This document shows positions 22,185-34,800 of a stretch of DNA of 64,000 bases, one piece after another. The stretch's first letter is position 1; each line of letters starts with the position of its first letter. Source of the stretch: Phoenix dactylifera (lineage: Eukaryota; Streptophyta; Magnoliopsida; Arecales; Arecaceae). The translations under genes and the position numbers were made by a program. The notes under the pieces were generated by a model. It was not told where the DNA came from, searched no databases, and saw nothing but the letters and a program-made list of their open reading frames with translations. The stretch lies in assembly GCF_009389715.1 (NCBI RefSeq), contig NW_024067838.1:211001-275000 (forward strand). The letters run 5' to 3'.

Positions 22185-24473
22185 ATGCCATCCCGGCTGC
22201 CGCAGGGGACGGCGGACCCGCCGGACCCCACTGCGGCTGCTATCCCGCACCACCACCACCACCACCACCATAATAGCCACCATCCCATCCTGGTCACCGT
22301 GGTGGCGGCGGCGGCCGTTCTCACCTTCTTTGTCCTTACCACTGCCTTGCTGGTTATGATCTTGTACCGCCGCCTCGCCCGCGGTCGCGCCGGCTCCACC
22401 GCGCCTGCCGATCTGAAGGCTGCTCCGCCGAACCCCCTCCGGCGGTTCTCCTACTCCCAGCTCCGTCGCGCCACCGCCTCCTTCTCCCCCTCCCATAAGG
22501 TCGGTCAGGGCGGGTTTGGCTCTGTCTTCCGCGGCGCCCTCCCCTCTGGTCAGGAGATTGCCGTGAAGCTCATGGATTTTGGATCCCTCCAGGGGGAGCG
22601 CGAGTTCCAGAACGAGCTGGCCCTTGCCGGGAAGATGCTCGCTATGGGGTCGTCGCCGGACCGGGGGTGGGTGGTCGTTCCCCTTGGGTACTGCAGCTCC
22701 GACGAGAAGCGCCATAGTCGACGGTGGTGGCGGCGGCGGTGGATGGAGGCGGACGAGGAGGAGGAAGAGGTGGTGGAGGCCTCCGCCACGGGCGGGGGGA
22801 CGGGGCGGAGGCTGCTGCTGGTGTACGAGCTGATGCACAACGGGAGCCTTCAGGACGCTCTGCTCGACCGGCGGTGCCCGGAGCTCATGGACTGGGACCG
22901 CCGGTTCTCGGTGGCGCTCGACATCGCCCGCGGCCTCCACTTCCTCCACGCCGTGTGCGATCCCCCGGTCATCCACGGCGATATCAAGCCGAGCAACATC
23001 CTCCTCGACGCCCGGCTCTCCGCCAAGATCGCCGACTTCGGTCTCGCCCGCCTCAAGGCTCCCGTCACTCACGAACCCCCAACCGCCCCCGCCGCCAATT
23101 TGGGCGAGGATGAGGTGGTCATCGAGATCGATCTGGATGAGGCCGTGGCCAATGATTCCAAATCCGTTTCGAACGATATGAAGAAGGAGCCAGCGGTGGG
23201 AGGAGGAGAGGATGATGCTTCGATCATGGGAGAGACAGCCGAGAGCACCACGACGACTGTCGAATTCGAGGAGGCGATCGGATGTGGAGGCTTCGCTCCT
23301 GAGAAATCCCCAGGGGAAGATGAGGTCTTCACCACGGCATCGCCGGTGGAAACGGCGGCGGCCTTGAATGTGGCATCGACTTCAGAGACAGGAGGGGGAT
23401 TCGACATGATGAGTGTGGACAGTGGGAAGGAGACTGCAGCCTCCGGCAGCCAGAGAGGAGGCCGGAACAAGAGCGGGGCGGGCAAGGACTGGCGGCGGCG
23501 AAAGGATACTGGCGGCGGAGCAAATTCCGAGTCAGGCGGCGGCATCAAAGACTACGTGGTGGAATGGATTCAATCGGAGATCAAGAATGAGCGCCCTAAC
23601 AGTGATTGGATTGCAGCTCCGACTGCTCCTGCAGAGGATTGCTTGCCGAAGCCATTGGGAGGGGGGAGGTCGGAGCGGAAGAAGCGGCGGCGGCGGCGAA
23701 TGGAGTGGTGGGCCTTGTTGGATGAGGAGAAGTCGAACAAGGAGGAGAAGAGCCGGAGGGCGAGGGAGTGGTGGCGGGAGGAGTTCTGCGAGGAGCTCAT
23801 GAACAAGCAAAAGTCGAAGAGAAAGACCGAGAAAGGAGAGCAGCAATTGTGGCAGAAAGATGAGGACTTGGCGTCGCCTTCGGAGAGGAGGAGGAGGAGG
23901 AGGAAGAGCCGGGGCAGCCGGAGCGGTATGGACTGGGGGGCGGAAGGCATCAGTGGGGAGATGAGGACCGCGAGGAGGAGGAGAAGCCAGGAGTGGGCGA
24001 GCGGGGACATCCCGAACGGCACGGTGAGCAGCACCCCGAGCATGAGGGGCACCGTCTGTTACGCCGCCCCCGAGTACGGCGGCGGCGGAGCGCTCTCGGA
24101 AAAGTGCGACATCTATAGCTTTGGTGTCCTCCTGCTGGTTCTCGTGTCAGGGCGGCGCCCGCTGCAGGTGACGGCGTCGCCCATGTCCGAGTTCGAGAGG
24201 GCCAACCTCATCTCGTGGGCGCGGCACCTCGCGCACTTAGGAAGGCTTCTCGATCTCGTCGACCCATCCCTTCGAGCGACGGACGGGGAGCAGGCTCTTC
24301 TTTGCATCACGGTCGCCCTCCTCTGCCTTCAGCGGTCTCCGGCTCGCCGGCCGTCAATCAAAGTGATAATTGGAATGCTAACCGGCCAGTCCAAGCCTCC
24401 GCACCTCCCATTGGAGTTCTCGCCGTCGTCACCTGGTGGCTTTCCATTCAAATCCAGGAGGAAGGCTCGGTGA
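22185..24473 (+). CDS. receptor-like Ser/Thr kinase, At2g45590/At4g25390 type
   Basis: Intronless; 762 residues from the ATG at 22185 (MPSRLPQG). An in-frame Met at 21933 would add 84 residues that look like translated UTR. Order: short N-terminus with eight His in a row (22-29), one membrane helix (about 34-60), basic stop-transfer YRRLARGR, then a kinase domain. Visible parts are the glycine loop GQGGFGSVFRG (107-117), Lys in AVKLMD (128), catalytic loop VIHGDIKPSNILLD (262-275) and DFG (284-286). About 330 residues intervene before the activation-segment end GTVCYAAPEYG (from 622), followed by the C-lobe with DIYSFGVLLLVLVSGRRP. HGD replaces HRD (non-RD kinase). The insert is acidic in its first half and Arg/Lys-rich in its second. 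The family lacks an ectodomain; its substrate and ligand are unknown. Confidence 0.9.
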   Translation: MPSRLPQGTADPPDPTAAAIPHHHHHHHHNSHHPILVTVVAAAAVLTFFVLTTALLVMILYRRLARGRAGSTAPADLKAAPPNPLRRFSYSQLRRATASFSPSHKVGQGGFGSVFRGALPSGQEIAVKLMDFGSLQGEREFQNELALAGKMLAMGSSPDRGWVVVPLGYCSSDEKRHSRRWWRRRWMEADEEEEEVVEASATGGGTGRRLLLVYELMHNGSLQDALLDRRCPELMDWDRRFSVALDIARGLHFLHAVCDPPVIHGDIKPSNILLDARLSAKIADFGLARLKAPVTHEPPTAPAANLGEDEVVIEIDLDEAVANDSKSVSNDMKKEPAVGGGEDDASIMGETAESTTTTVEFEEAIGCGGFAPEKSPGEDEVFTTASPVETAAALNVASTSETGGGFDMMSVDSGKETAASGSQRGGRNKSGAGKDWRRRKDTGGGANSESGGGIKDYVVEWIQSEIKNERPNSDWIAAPTAPAEDCLPKPLGGGRSERKKRRRRRMEWWALLDEEKSNKEEKSRRAREWWREEFCEELMNKQKSKRKTEKGEQQLWQKDEDLASPSERRRRRRKSRGSRSGMDWGAEGISGEMRTARRRRSQEWASGDIPNGTVSSTPSMRGTVCYAAPEYGGGGALSEKCDIYSFGVLLLVLVSGRRPLQVTASPMSEFERANLISWARHLAHLGRLLDLVDPSLRATDGEQALLCITVALLCLQRSPARRPSIKVIIGMLTGQSKPPHLPLEFSPSSPGGFPFKSRRKAR

Positions 24474-26544
24474 GTTGATCAATTTTTATGGGCATTAGTT
24501 CTTGTGTTTGTTGTACACCATTCTAAATTTTCCATCTCTTTGGAGCTGATGGATGCATGCATAAAATTCTCATGACAAGATAAGTCTTCAATTCCAATTT
24601 TGAGTGCGAGGGAACCTTTTGTCCTGGTAGATTGAAAAGGATCTCGCCTTTGCATACTGTACCTACCTTTATCCTTCATTTCAGCCAAGCTCTTCTGTTT
24701 CAAACTTTTGCTGTTAAAAGAAAAAATTTCCCACAGATACTTCCTTCTAGCAATGACCAGATTCCCTGTAAGTTGATGCAATCAGCGTTTCAGATTTTTT
24801 TTTTCACCCCTGGTGTTATGCAATCTCGCTTCCCAATTCTATGCTTTTCCAAAAAGGCTCCTACTTTCTTCCATGTGGTTTGCCTAGTATGTCAGGGTCT
24901 TCAGATTTGGCCTGTTATAGGCCTTGTCTTGGCATTCTTGGTCAAAGAATCCTTACCCAGGTGGAAGACTCTGGGTTCTGAGAGCAGTCCGCATTGTTAG
25001 GTAGGGCCATGCGATCAGAATTGGTCAAGGAGAGCCTTGGAACCTTAGCTTGTATGATGATGCATCAGACTTTGCAAGGTGATGGATAAGTCTCGTGGGT
25101 TGTACTATAACAAGTTGTTCAGAAAGTTCAGAAATTTTGAATTCTTTAACGCTACTGCCTGAAAAATATCTTTCAACTCTATTTGGTTGTTGTTTGCCTG
25201 GTTTTTGTGAATTTTTGATAACCCCATCTGACCAAAATGATGGTCCTATTTCTGGGGCATATGTATTAAAGGCTGCTCTTTATGGCTGATGTTGATTAGA
25301 TTCTGTCAACTATTTAATGCATTTATTTTTCTTATGTCTCTAACCTTTTGGTATCTTCCAATAGAATGATCCAAAAATGATGATATTATTGGTTACCCAT
25401 CCACAAAATTATCTAGAACTCTTTTATTATTGATAAGCTTTCTTGGAGAGTTTGAAGCAAGGTGATGGATCTTTGTTACATGAGAGGCGTTTTTAAGCTC
25501 TATCCTAAAGCTATGATAGCATGATGTTGTTATGGGTTGTACCAAAGCGAAGAAAATAATTTTGGAAATCAACAGATATCTATTCATAGATATATATGTG
25601 GAATTTTTGCCTCTTTTTTTTTTTGGCTTTTTTAAAATCTCTGCTCGAACCTTTGACCTAAAGATGCACTGATGTTGGAACTTTGGTGGGGATGCTACCA
25701 TGCTAGACTTGGTATTATTGGTCATAAAATAGTTTGAGTTTTGTGCAAGGGTGCATTTTCCCTTTTTTCTTTCTTTTTTTTTCAAAAAAATAGTAGGAAG
25801 AATGGCTCTTGCTTTTCAGCTTTGCGCTAATTTTGTTGGTCTTTTATCTGCCTCTTGACACCTATGATAACCTCATGTTATGAAGGGTGACGCAGTCATG
25901 CACAGAAATAAATTGTGTCACCAGTTATATCACATACTATGTTATTGAAAAGATTTCTAGGTAGAGTAGCTCCTTTTGTCAAACAAGAATTGTCGAATCT
26001 TGGTGCTTAAGCTGCTTTACAAATCCTTGCTGTTTTCAAGATTCCATAATTGCTTGCGATGTTTATTTTAACTTGCAAGGCTTTTGTAGTTAGATCTAAT
26101 CTGGACTGCTAGAGAAATTGGGAGAATGTTTTGAGCGTATTTTATTATGTCTTATAACTATGTACAAATTTTGCCTCCAAAAATTCGTACATTTTTGTAT
26201 CTTTACCGAGAACATAGGTCTTTCTGATCCTTGGCAGAGTTCTATAACCTATCATCTGTTTACATAAAAAAAACTCACCTTGGTGCTAAAGCTTTATCCT
26301 TAGATATGTGATTTCCCATGTCAATAAAGGTTCCTCATCCTAGGTACCTGTATAAAGAAAATCTCATGATCACCAACTTTTGGCAACGCATGGTATCAAA
26401 CAAATAACTCTAGGCAACGCTTCCATGGCGCGAGATTATTCTTCCTAATGTGAGGTTCAAATAAACTGAGTTATTTTTCACTTTCACACTGTCATGGCAT
26501 AGGGTAAAGTTAATCGTTCAGCTAGACTGAATATATGAAGATTC
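24474..26544. other. intergenic DNA downstream of the kinase gene
   Basis: The first few hundred bases probably hold the kinase 3' UTR. Otherwise AT-rich, with short T and A runs (for example 25612-25625, 25776-25795). No ORF with family features on either strand. Confidence 0.5.
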
Positions 26545-26982
26545 TGTGAGGATCCGTGCGGGCGTGTGTTTAGTCCCACATTGGTTATTCGCTGGGTAGA
26601 TCTTGGGTACTTATACATGATCAAGGAACCCAAACAATATCTTCCGGTTAGGCATTTTGGGTGAGGTCCTGGGTTGTTACAAATGCTATCAGAGCCGACC
26701 CGGCCCATAACCTATATGGACTAGGGGACACTGCAGCACGGATTCATTGGGGCTGACCACGGACCAATCGCGGTGTTTGTGATTAGATTTGAATAGATTT
26801 GAACCCTTAGCCTGACGAGGACGTCAGGACTTGAACGGGAGGAGTATGTGAGGATCCGTGCGGGCGTGTATTTAGTCCCACATCGGTTATTCGCTGGGTA
26901 GATTTTGGGTATTTATACAGGATCAAGGAACCCAAACAATACCTTCCGGCTAGTCATTTTGGGTGAGGTTTGGGTTGTTACA
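26545..26982 (+). mobile_element. TRIM retrotransposon, copy A
   Basis: LTRs of 137 and 136 bp at 26545-26681 and 26847-26982 (TGTGAGGATCC ... GGTTGTTACA; both contain TTTAGTCCCACATCGG or a variant). Directly after the first LTR comes TGCTATCAGAGCC (26684-26696), close to the initiator-Met primer site. Directly before the second LTR is GAACGGGAGGAGTA, a polypurine tract. The interior of about 165 bp has no coding capacity. This is the definition of a terminal-repeat retrotransposon in miniature. Confidence 0.85.
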
Positions 26983-26986
26983 AATA

Positions 26987-27424
26987 TGTGAGGACCCATG
27001 CGGGCGTTTGTTTAGTCCCACATCGGTTATTCGCTAGGTAAATCTTGGATACTTATACAGGATCAAGGAACCCAAATAATACCTTCCGGCTAGCCATTTT
27101 GGATGAGGTTCTGGGTTGTTACAAATGGTATTAGAGGGAACCCGGCCCATAACTTATGTGGACTAGGGAATACTGCAGCACGGATCCATTGGGGCTGACC
27201 ACGGACCGATCGTGGTGTTTGTGATTAGATTTGAATGGATTGAACCCTTAGCCTGATGAGGATGTCAGGGCTTGAACGAGAGGAGTATGTGAGGACCCAT
27301 GCGGGCGTGCGTTTAGTCCCATATCGGTTATTTGCTGAGTAGATCTTGGGTATTTATACAGGGTCAAAGAACCCAAATAGTACCTTCCGGCTAGCCATTT
27401 TGGGTGAGGTTCTGGGTTGTTACA
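26987..27424 (+). mobile_element. TRIM retrotransposon, copy B
   Basis: LTRs of 137 bp at 26987-27123 and 27288-27424. The primer site is decayed (TGGTATTAGAGGG) and the polypurine tract reads GAACGAGAGGAGTA. It lies only 4 bp (AATA) after copy A, in the same direction. No matching target duplication could be found around A, B or the pair. Confidence 0.85.
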
Positions 27425-27584
27425 AATTTCTGTTCAAGTAAGGTCGTACAATCGTATCTTTGATTGCAAAGAAGACGGGCAACTCAGTCTGATGGATGAC
27501 TCTTGACCTCAAGGCTGGAGCGTGATTAATCATAAGAATCCTTCGGAGTTCTTGCTGTTGAGGATCGTTCTCGAACGATTTATA

Positions 27585-27721
27585 TGTAAGGATCTATGCG
27601 GGCGTGTGTTTAGTCCCACATCGGTTATTCGCTGGGTAGATTTTTGGTACTTATATAGGATCAAGGAATCCAAATAATACCTTCCGACTAGCCATTTTGG
27701 GTGAGGTTCTGGATTGTTACA
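27585..27721 (+). repeat. solo LTR of the same TRIM
   Basis: 137 bp beginning TGTAAGGATC and ending GGATTGTTACA, same direction as copies A and B, 160 bp further on. No primer site or polypurine tract adjoins it. It is probably the product of LTR-LTR recombination. Confidence 0.82.
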
Positions 27722-28645
27722 GATTGTCTCTCATGGACATGTTGATTATGATTAGTTTCGAGTGTCTGCTTTAGTTTCTAGTATCTTTGATCTTGTTCAT
27801 CACCTTTGTGAGGCTTGTAGAACTTGATGTCTAGGAGCTCAGATTACTTGGTTTTAGGTTTCATTATCATGGACCAGATGATCATCTATTTCGATATGCA
27901 CTTTGGTTTCCAGCATCTCCAATCACGATGGCTTTTTCTGCCAATAGATTCAAAACTTCAACACCGATATCAGACATTGCAAGCTTAGCATCTATTTTTC
28001 ATATATCGCTCCATGCCGAGAAGAGGAATATATACTTGCAGCAACAACACGAATGGAACCATAAACTTCTATTCTGGGAGCATTTCAGACCTTAACTCCC
28101 CCTTTCTAGCCTGCTATAGTTCTTTTAGTTAGCATCCCGGCAACAAGAATGGAAGATTACCAGTAAGCCAGATACTTCACGAACCATTGGTACATTTTGT
28201 TACACTTAAATCACCCTCGTTAAGAGGCACACTTCAATACAATTGATGTCCAATAGCTGTTGCATTAGTTTGTTAACACTATTTTGGTTTTAGGGCAAGT
28301 TAAATGGCCAGTATCATGTCCATATTCTCTTCAAACGTTCAATTATTTCATCTTCATTACTTTCAGAAGCTAAAAATGTTGATAGCGTGAGGCCATAAAG
28401 CTAAGCAATTTGTCTGGCTTTCCTAGTTTTGCACCATAGTATCTTTTAAATGGCTCATCAACACCTCCAAAATGATATGAAAATAATTAAGCTACATAAC
28501 TTGCAGACCTAGAAGTTTCTTTACAGCAGAAAACATAGTTGCCACCATAATACATATTATGCACAAAAGGGATATAAGAAAACCTCGCCCCTCCCAAAAG
28601 GAACAAGGATATACAATTAAAGCTAAGAAACCTATTCACAAAATC
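27722..28645. other. non-coding DNA downstream of URT1
   Basis: Contains the expected 3' UTR of the uridylyltransferase gene (minus strand). No other gene or repeat recognised. Confidence 0.5.
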
Positions 28646-28877
28646 CTATTGGTTTGAACTTTGCATTGAATTTGGTGCATAAGGCTCAAAGAGCGTGACA
28701 CTGGGGTTCGGATCACACTGCAGAATATCTGCAGCTCGTTCAAATTCTTCCCTCAAAATCTTAATGCTGTTTTTGTCAACCACACGGCCAAGATCATGAG
28801 AAGTCTCAAAGGGATCCTCTATGCATATTAGATGACGATCATTTCCAATCCGCCTTGTCCAATCCTTAGCTTGCTTG
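28646..28877 (-). CDS. URT1: URT1 exon 6: conserved C-terminus
   Basis: Encodes [20 protein letters not shown], then [18 protein letters not shown], and ends [12 protein letters not shown] with TAG at 28646-28648. Acceptor TCCGACAG. No long ORF marks this exon; it was found by its motif. Confidence 0.9.
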
Positions 28878-31800
28878 CTGTCGGAAAAATTGCGAGGTTA
28901 GAAAAGAATTCACAAGCATTCTAACAAATGTTCCATGGCTAATTAAAAATTACTGGTGTAATACATTAGTACAAAATGGACATCATGTCTCATAATGCTC
29001 TGGATAATTGTGAAGACGTTTATGATGATAACACACCTAAGTGCACCATGAACCAGATTTGGCTACTGACCAAACAAAAAGCTAAATAATGAATTAGAAA
29101 CATAAAAGTTTGAGAAAAATAAATGAAAAATAAAAAAAAAAACATTATGAGAATAATGTAAATCCTCTAACCTCTTGAAAAAAAAAAAAAGAGGTTATGC
29201 TTGTCATTAAATGTATGATTGCATGATCAAATCTATGGGTCAGGTAATAACTTTACAAGATAATTTATTTTCTTTTGAAAGAGACGATTTAAATTTGTAA
29301 AATAATGCATATTCCATAACATAACAGCAAATCGACCTAAAAAGTTATTACCTAAATAAATTAGAAAAACACGTCCATGCATGATTAGATCCAGAATGCA
29401 CATGTGCCCTATGAAGGATTGTTGCATGAACCGCAACAAGATCTGTCCCAGCACATGATGGAGAATTTGACTATGGAAGAGAATGACTTCTCTTAATCGT
29501 CCATGCAAAAATAAATTTTATCACCCCCAAGTACACATAAAGCATCATCGAAAATGTGATCATTACAAATATTAGTATTTGGCCCATCTAATGCCCATGT
29601 TGTATTCAACAGTAAGGGACATATTGGATGCTGTGATTTTGATGATCAATTTGTTTGGAGTAAATTTGATAAATAACTCCCAATTTATTATAATGTGCTT
29701 TCTTCGTTCTCTCTGTGCTTACCACAATGAGTCTTGTATGCTGGAGCTAGAATTTTCCATGCTACTTCAGTTCGTAAATAGAATTGAGAGCTGGTTGGAA
29801 GGTTTTATGGTGGCTATCTTCACTCTAAAATGCAAAAAGGTCTTACTTAAGGGTGATTCTAGCACAGTCATAAGCTAGATACTTCGCAAAGCTCATTCTA
29901 ATCTTGATCCTTTATTGCTGGATATTCTGCACCTTGTATCAATTTTGGATTTCAAAGCTGAGCATGCTCTTTTTTTTTTTTTTTGCTAAAATGGACGTTT
30001 CATACGTCACGGGTACGAATACACCCAATAGAATTGGAATACAAAAGGTTCCGGAGTGCTCCGGGCATCTCTCTCTCCTTAGCCCATAGGGTGCCTCCTG
30101 AATGGCTTGCTACATATGCTGCCACCCAATCGGCCGCCCCATTGGCCTCATGATATACATGTATAGCATGGAATGTAACACCCTCCCTCACCATCATCCA
30201 AATATCGCGTACTAGGGGATGAACACCGTCATGACTACTCGAGCCCCTGCGGATCCAGCTAATCACCGTGGCCGAGTCACCCTCCAGAAAAACAGAGCTC
30301 GCCCGAAGCACACGCCGCGCGTAGAACAGGAGTCTGAGGCTGTCTTGCAGACTTGAACCGAAGTATCAAAAATCTGACAGTCCCCTGCTGCCACCGCACT
30401 GGAACTCGAGCCCCTGATGACGAATCCGGCTCCTCCCTTCCTACCACCATGCAGGACAGCCATCAAAATTGACCTTGAGGAAACTCAGGGGTGGAAGCTC
30501 CCAGGTAAAAAAATACCCTATGTGGAGCTGTCGAAGCAATGTGGGGACTCTAGATATCCCGAGCTGTCAAAGGTCTATGAGCTGACTCTACATGGATAAT
30601 CTCTGCAGCCTGAGCATGAGCCCGCTCTATCACGAACCGTAAGGATGGTCGACGCTCACCAATCTCTGCAGCCTGAGCTGAGCATGCTTTCAGGGAAACC
30701 AACTACCCTGCTAATTGGCTAGCAGGTAGAGGCATGAACTCGACTTTGTGGATGGTGATACTATGCCTCCCGAGTTGGCACTTCTCCTGTGACTGGATTC
30801 TATGGGCATCACCTATTTCGGTCTTCCTGATTTGTTAATTGTCTTTGTACTTTGGCTTCATATTTTATTTGTTCTTCCTTTGAGGATCTACCAAAAAACA
30901 AAGAAAAGGGGATGAGTTTGGGAGGGGGGTAGAGATGGGTGGTCGTGGCATGTGTATGGTCCCACTAAGAGGTGTTTGGTGGATCAGGGTTGGAGAAGAA
31001 AAGGTAGGTAACAAAAGAGCACCACAAGAGAACTTACCTAGATGTAGGTAAAGAACGAGCATCTATGCTATGCGTAAGGGATATAACTAGCATTCACAAC
31101 TTCAGGTGGAACAGGACAGACCTAAAGCAACCTAGACAAATCCGATGCTGAACAAAAGAAATGCCCTCCCTGAGAATCATTATAAATAGCCTAGAAATCT
31201 AGGCTGGTGAAATCATACTTCAGAAGCACCTCTAATGACATAAATACAATACAAAATTCAGGCAGCAAGAATATTGCCTGGAGAAGGTATAGGTCCAAGA
31301 GGAGAAGCCTAACCCAAGCAAGCTCATCACAGGAACTTCTGTTGTGACCACCTTCTTTTGTGCTGCCTAGTTCTTTTGTGCAAGCAGATATGGTATGACC
31401 TATCCAAGATCGTGTCGTCTCTTTTATGGAAAAAAAGCATATGGTATTTCATAAAAGAACAATCTTCTAGATAGAAGTCAGACATGAAAAAAGTATTATA
31501 ATTGACAAAAGTAGCATTTGAACAAGAATCAGAATGAAATTATGGGATTTTGACACAATGATCCTCTTTTTCATGTGAATACCAAAATAGCCCCTTTTAT
31601 CGATGAATACTGCCAGCCCCTACATTTTAGTTCAGTGGACAGAAAAATCCCCATCATCATTTAACAAGTAACTCTGCTAGGCAGGAGGCAAATTTCCAAT
31701 TGTACCCTGTGAGAGTTTTCAGCAGTGAAACATCTGCCACTTCAGTTCTCATCTTATCGCAATCTCAATTATTGTTGGTGAACCACCCACAGTCCACCTC

Positions 31801-34800
31801 CTTCCCATTTCTTTGCCTGTCCATTTGACTTGCATGAAGGCTGACAAAACTAGCAGCCAGTGAGTCTCCATGATTATGTTTGATGCACCTCTCCTCCAAG
31901 CATGGGTCTCCTCTTCTGGAGATTATCATATGACAAAGACCTCACTACCGAAGATAATTCAAGTCGGCTGATCACAGAAACCATGTATAAAAACAACTGC
32001 CGTGATCTCATTGAAAGAGATGCATAGGAAGATTATGCTAAGATGGTAGAGGTAAAATAGGTTGTCAGTGCAGGATTTGGGGTCTGCTTTTCTTTCTAGA
32101 GCTTATTGACTCTTACTGTGAGCAATTTTGTTATGGGAGTTTCTTGTATCCTTGTTCTTGAGATGCATTGTTTAATAGAGTTTGAATTGGATTGGAGGTC
32201 TGAGAAGCTTTTGCCAGGTCATCATACCCAATAACTTTCTTCTAACCCACCTTGCCTTGTGATTATACCAACTAACTTGCTTTCCAGTGCACCTCACTTA
32301 GACTTCATGTACTTGTTCTAACTGCTTGCTTTTGGCTGGATGATTATCTACTGTTGGATTGCATAAAAAGCCAAAGTCGAGTAACACTCCCTAGGATGGG
32401 TTCACACTTCCTTGTGGAGCTCTACTTTTTACAAACTCTTGGATTAAAGAATCTCAGTTCCTTTGCTGCCCATCATGCATGTGTCCAGCAAGGTTCATGT
32501 TCCTTGAGAGCGTGCTCTTCTTGGGCATTATATCTAGGAACCTCCATGAGCTTCCAATTCCCTAAGCTTCAAAAGGCTGCTTACCATCCAGTCCAAGACA
32601 TTGTGTTGTAGTCCACCACTGAACCAGACATCCTTAGTGCCTCCTCCTTGCACCCCAACTTCTAACATCTCGAGATTATGGAGTTCCAATCAGCAACCAG
32701 TCAACCACTCTCTTAGGCATTTTATCAAACAAATTCCTTTCAATCTCTAGATGACCAACAAGGTTCCCACCAGAGTTCAAGACTGCATTTCAGATGTAGC
32801 AATTGAAGGTCGGTTGAATGGCTCGGTTGCTAAATGATTTGATTAAAATAGGGAAATTGAGGTGTCAGGTCTCACAGCGGGGCTGGACATCTCAGCAAAG
32901 AGAGTGAGAATGTCATCTTCAACAGTCAGTTTGGAAATGGAGTTTGAACATGTGAATAAAAAAGTTGGCAGCAGGGTAGGGAATAGATCCAAGATGAGAG
33001 TAGTAGGTGATGAGGGTCAGCCAGTATTCAAACCATAAAGGGAGGTGATGGGGGCGAAATGGATCATCCAGCCCACAAAAAAAGGGCCACCCAATTTTGG
33101 CCCTACAGACACCTACATCAATCAGACGTGTCCTCAGTCCGGCCCAGAATCAGCCTGACCTCGGATTCCGCCGAAAGCTCCTCCGACCTCGAATATTCGC
33201 CGACTCGCCCCGGCCAAGCTCGGGGCGCCTTCCTTATTCGCCGACACACCCCGGCCGAGTTCGGGGCGCCTTCTCCAATTATACGCCCCGACCCCAAGCT
33301 CGGGGCGCTTTGCCGGGCACACCTCGGCACCCATCAAGCCGACTTCGCCAAAAGCACGACGCGACCTCTCAACAAGTTCGGCCTAACTGGCAGCTGTACC
33401 CATGTGCATGCCCACGTCCTCCTACATGGCCGTACATTGCGACGCAACCACGACGTACTACTCCGGCCCTACTCTGCCAATGCCTTCCCATTCCCAAGAA
33501 CGGACTCCATTGCGCGCCACAATCAATCCTTGGCTGCGCGCCATCCCCACTCATGATGAGGACGGGCCATGCCCTGCTACGACTGTCAACGCCTTACCGT
33601 TCTCAAGAACGGACTCCACCATGCGCCACAACCAAGCTCTGGCTGCGCGCCACTCCCACTCATGATGGGAATGGGTCATACCTCCGCCACCTAAGCACCC
33701 CTACTGGGACTATAAATAAAGATCAGCATGTAACACCCGGAGGGACTCTTGGCTGGATATACAAAGCTCCACTCTAACTTGATTGTCAGAGGACCCTCAC
33801 CAGAAACACCGGTGAGGCTTTGTACAGGTACATTGCCGATCGCAGGAGGTGGCTCTCCCCATCTTCTTCTGCACTCCGGCAGCTCTCCCGACTCCTCCGG
33901 CGTGATCACCCTCGGACCAGATTTGAACCACAATAGGAGGTATCAAGCTAAGACAGGCAAGTGAGCTCTTGAAGATTTGGAGTAGCATTGACTGGCAAAT
34001 AAAGCCTTAACATTTCACTGTCCACAGGCCATGGCATCAAGGACGAGTGGTAGCGAGTGGGTGGGAAGAGAGAAAAAGTTGGAAAGAGGTATTTTATGTA
34101 TTAGGGGTATTTTATGTATTTTAGAATGTCACAGCTAACAGAGTTTCTGTTGACTAAGCATTCAAGACTTATCTGTCCACTAAAGCAAATAATAAGGGCT
34201 TGTTGTATTAAATAATTAAAAAAGGACTAATTGGGCAACAATAGCAGAATAAGGGACCTTTACATCAAAATCCCTAAAATTAAATCATCAGAACTTCATA
34301 AATACAAAGTTGAAGCAAAAAAATTGGTAAGGTTCCATAAAAGGTTCTAAAATGTAGTAGTATAAACTTGCAATATTCAAAAGCTGACATAAACAATATC
34401 TCGATATAATGCACTTATTATGTAAAAAAACCATATCCTTTTCAAATAACTGAAGATACTTACCTAATGATGCTTCCCGTTCGAACAGATATAACATCAC
34501 TTGTGTAATCATGATGATATGCCCAGTACTGAAAGAATGCCCAAAGCAACCGTGCAATACTCTCCTTGTTTCTGGCACCAAAATCATGCAGTTTTTCCAC
34601 TTGATCAAAGTAAGCACATTCAATGTTATCTATGGTTACAGCATAAGTTGCTTCCATTGCCTGGCATATAGATAGGAGCATATATTAGAAGGGAACCCCA
34701 CTTGAAAATATGCTCAAAAATGTGCAGGAAGTATAATTGAAACTAAGATCAGCAAGCTTCTGGTGTGTTCACATTTTCCCTCAAATGAAATATGCTGCAT

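Noticed and set aside
22248..22271. Run of eight His codons suggesting a cloning tag
   Set aside because: It lies in a natural CAC-rich Pro/His linker before the membrane helix. No vector sequence surrounds it.
22173..24310. Antisense ORFs over the kinase gene, up to 299 residues
   Set aside because: Open only because of high GC3 on the coding strand. No recognisable protein.
26684..26696. TATCAGAGCC motif as part of a tRNA gene
   Set aside because: No tRNA fold or A/B box pair around it. Its place right after an LTR end makes it a primer site.
33059..33777. 226-residue Arg/Pro-rich ORF in URT1 intron 5
   Set aside because: Lies wholly within the solo LTR and reads through its tandem units. 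No domain.
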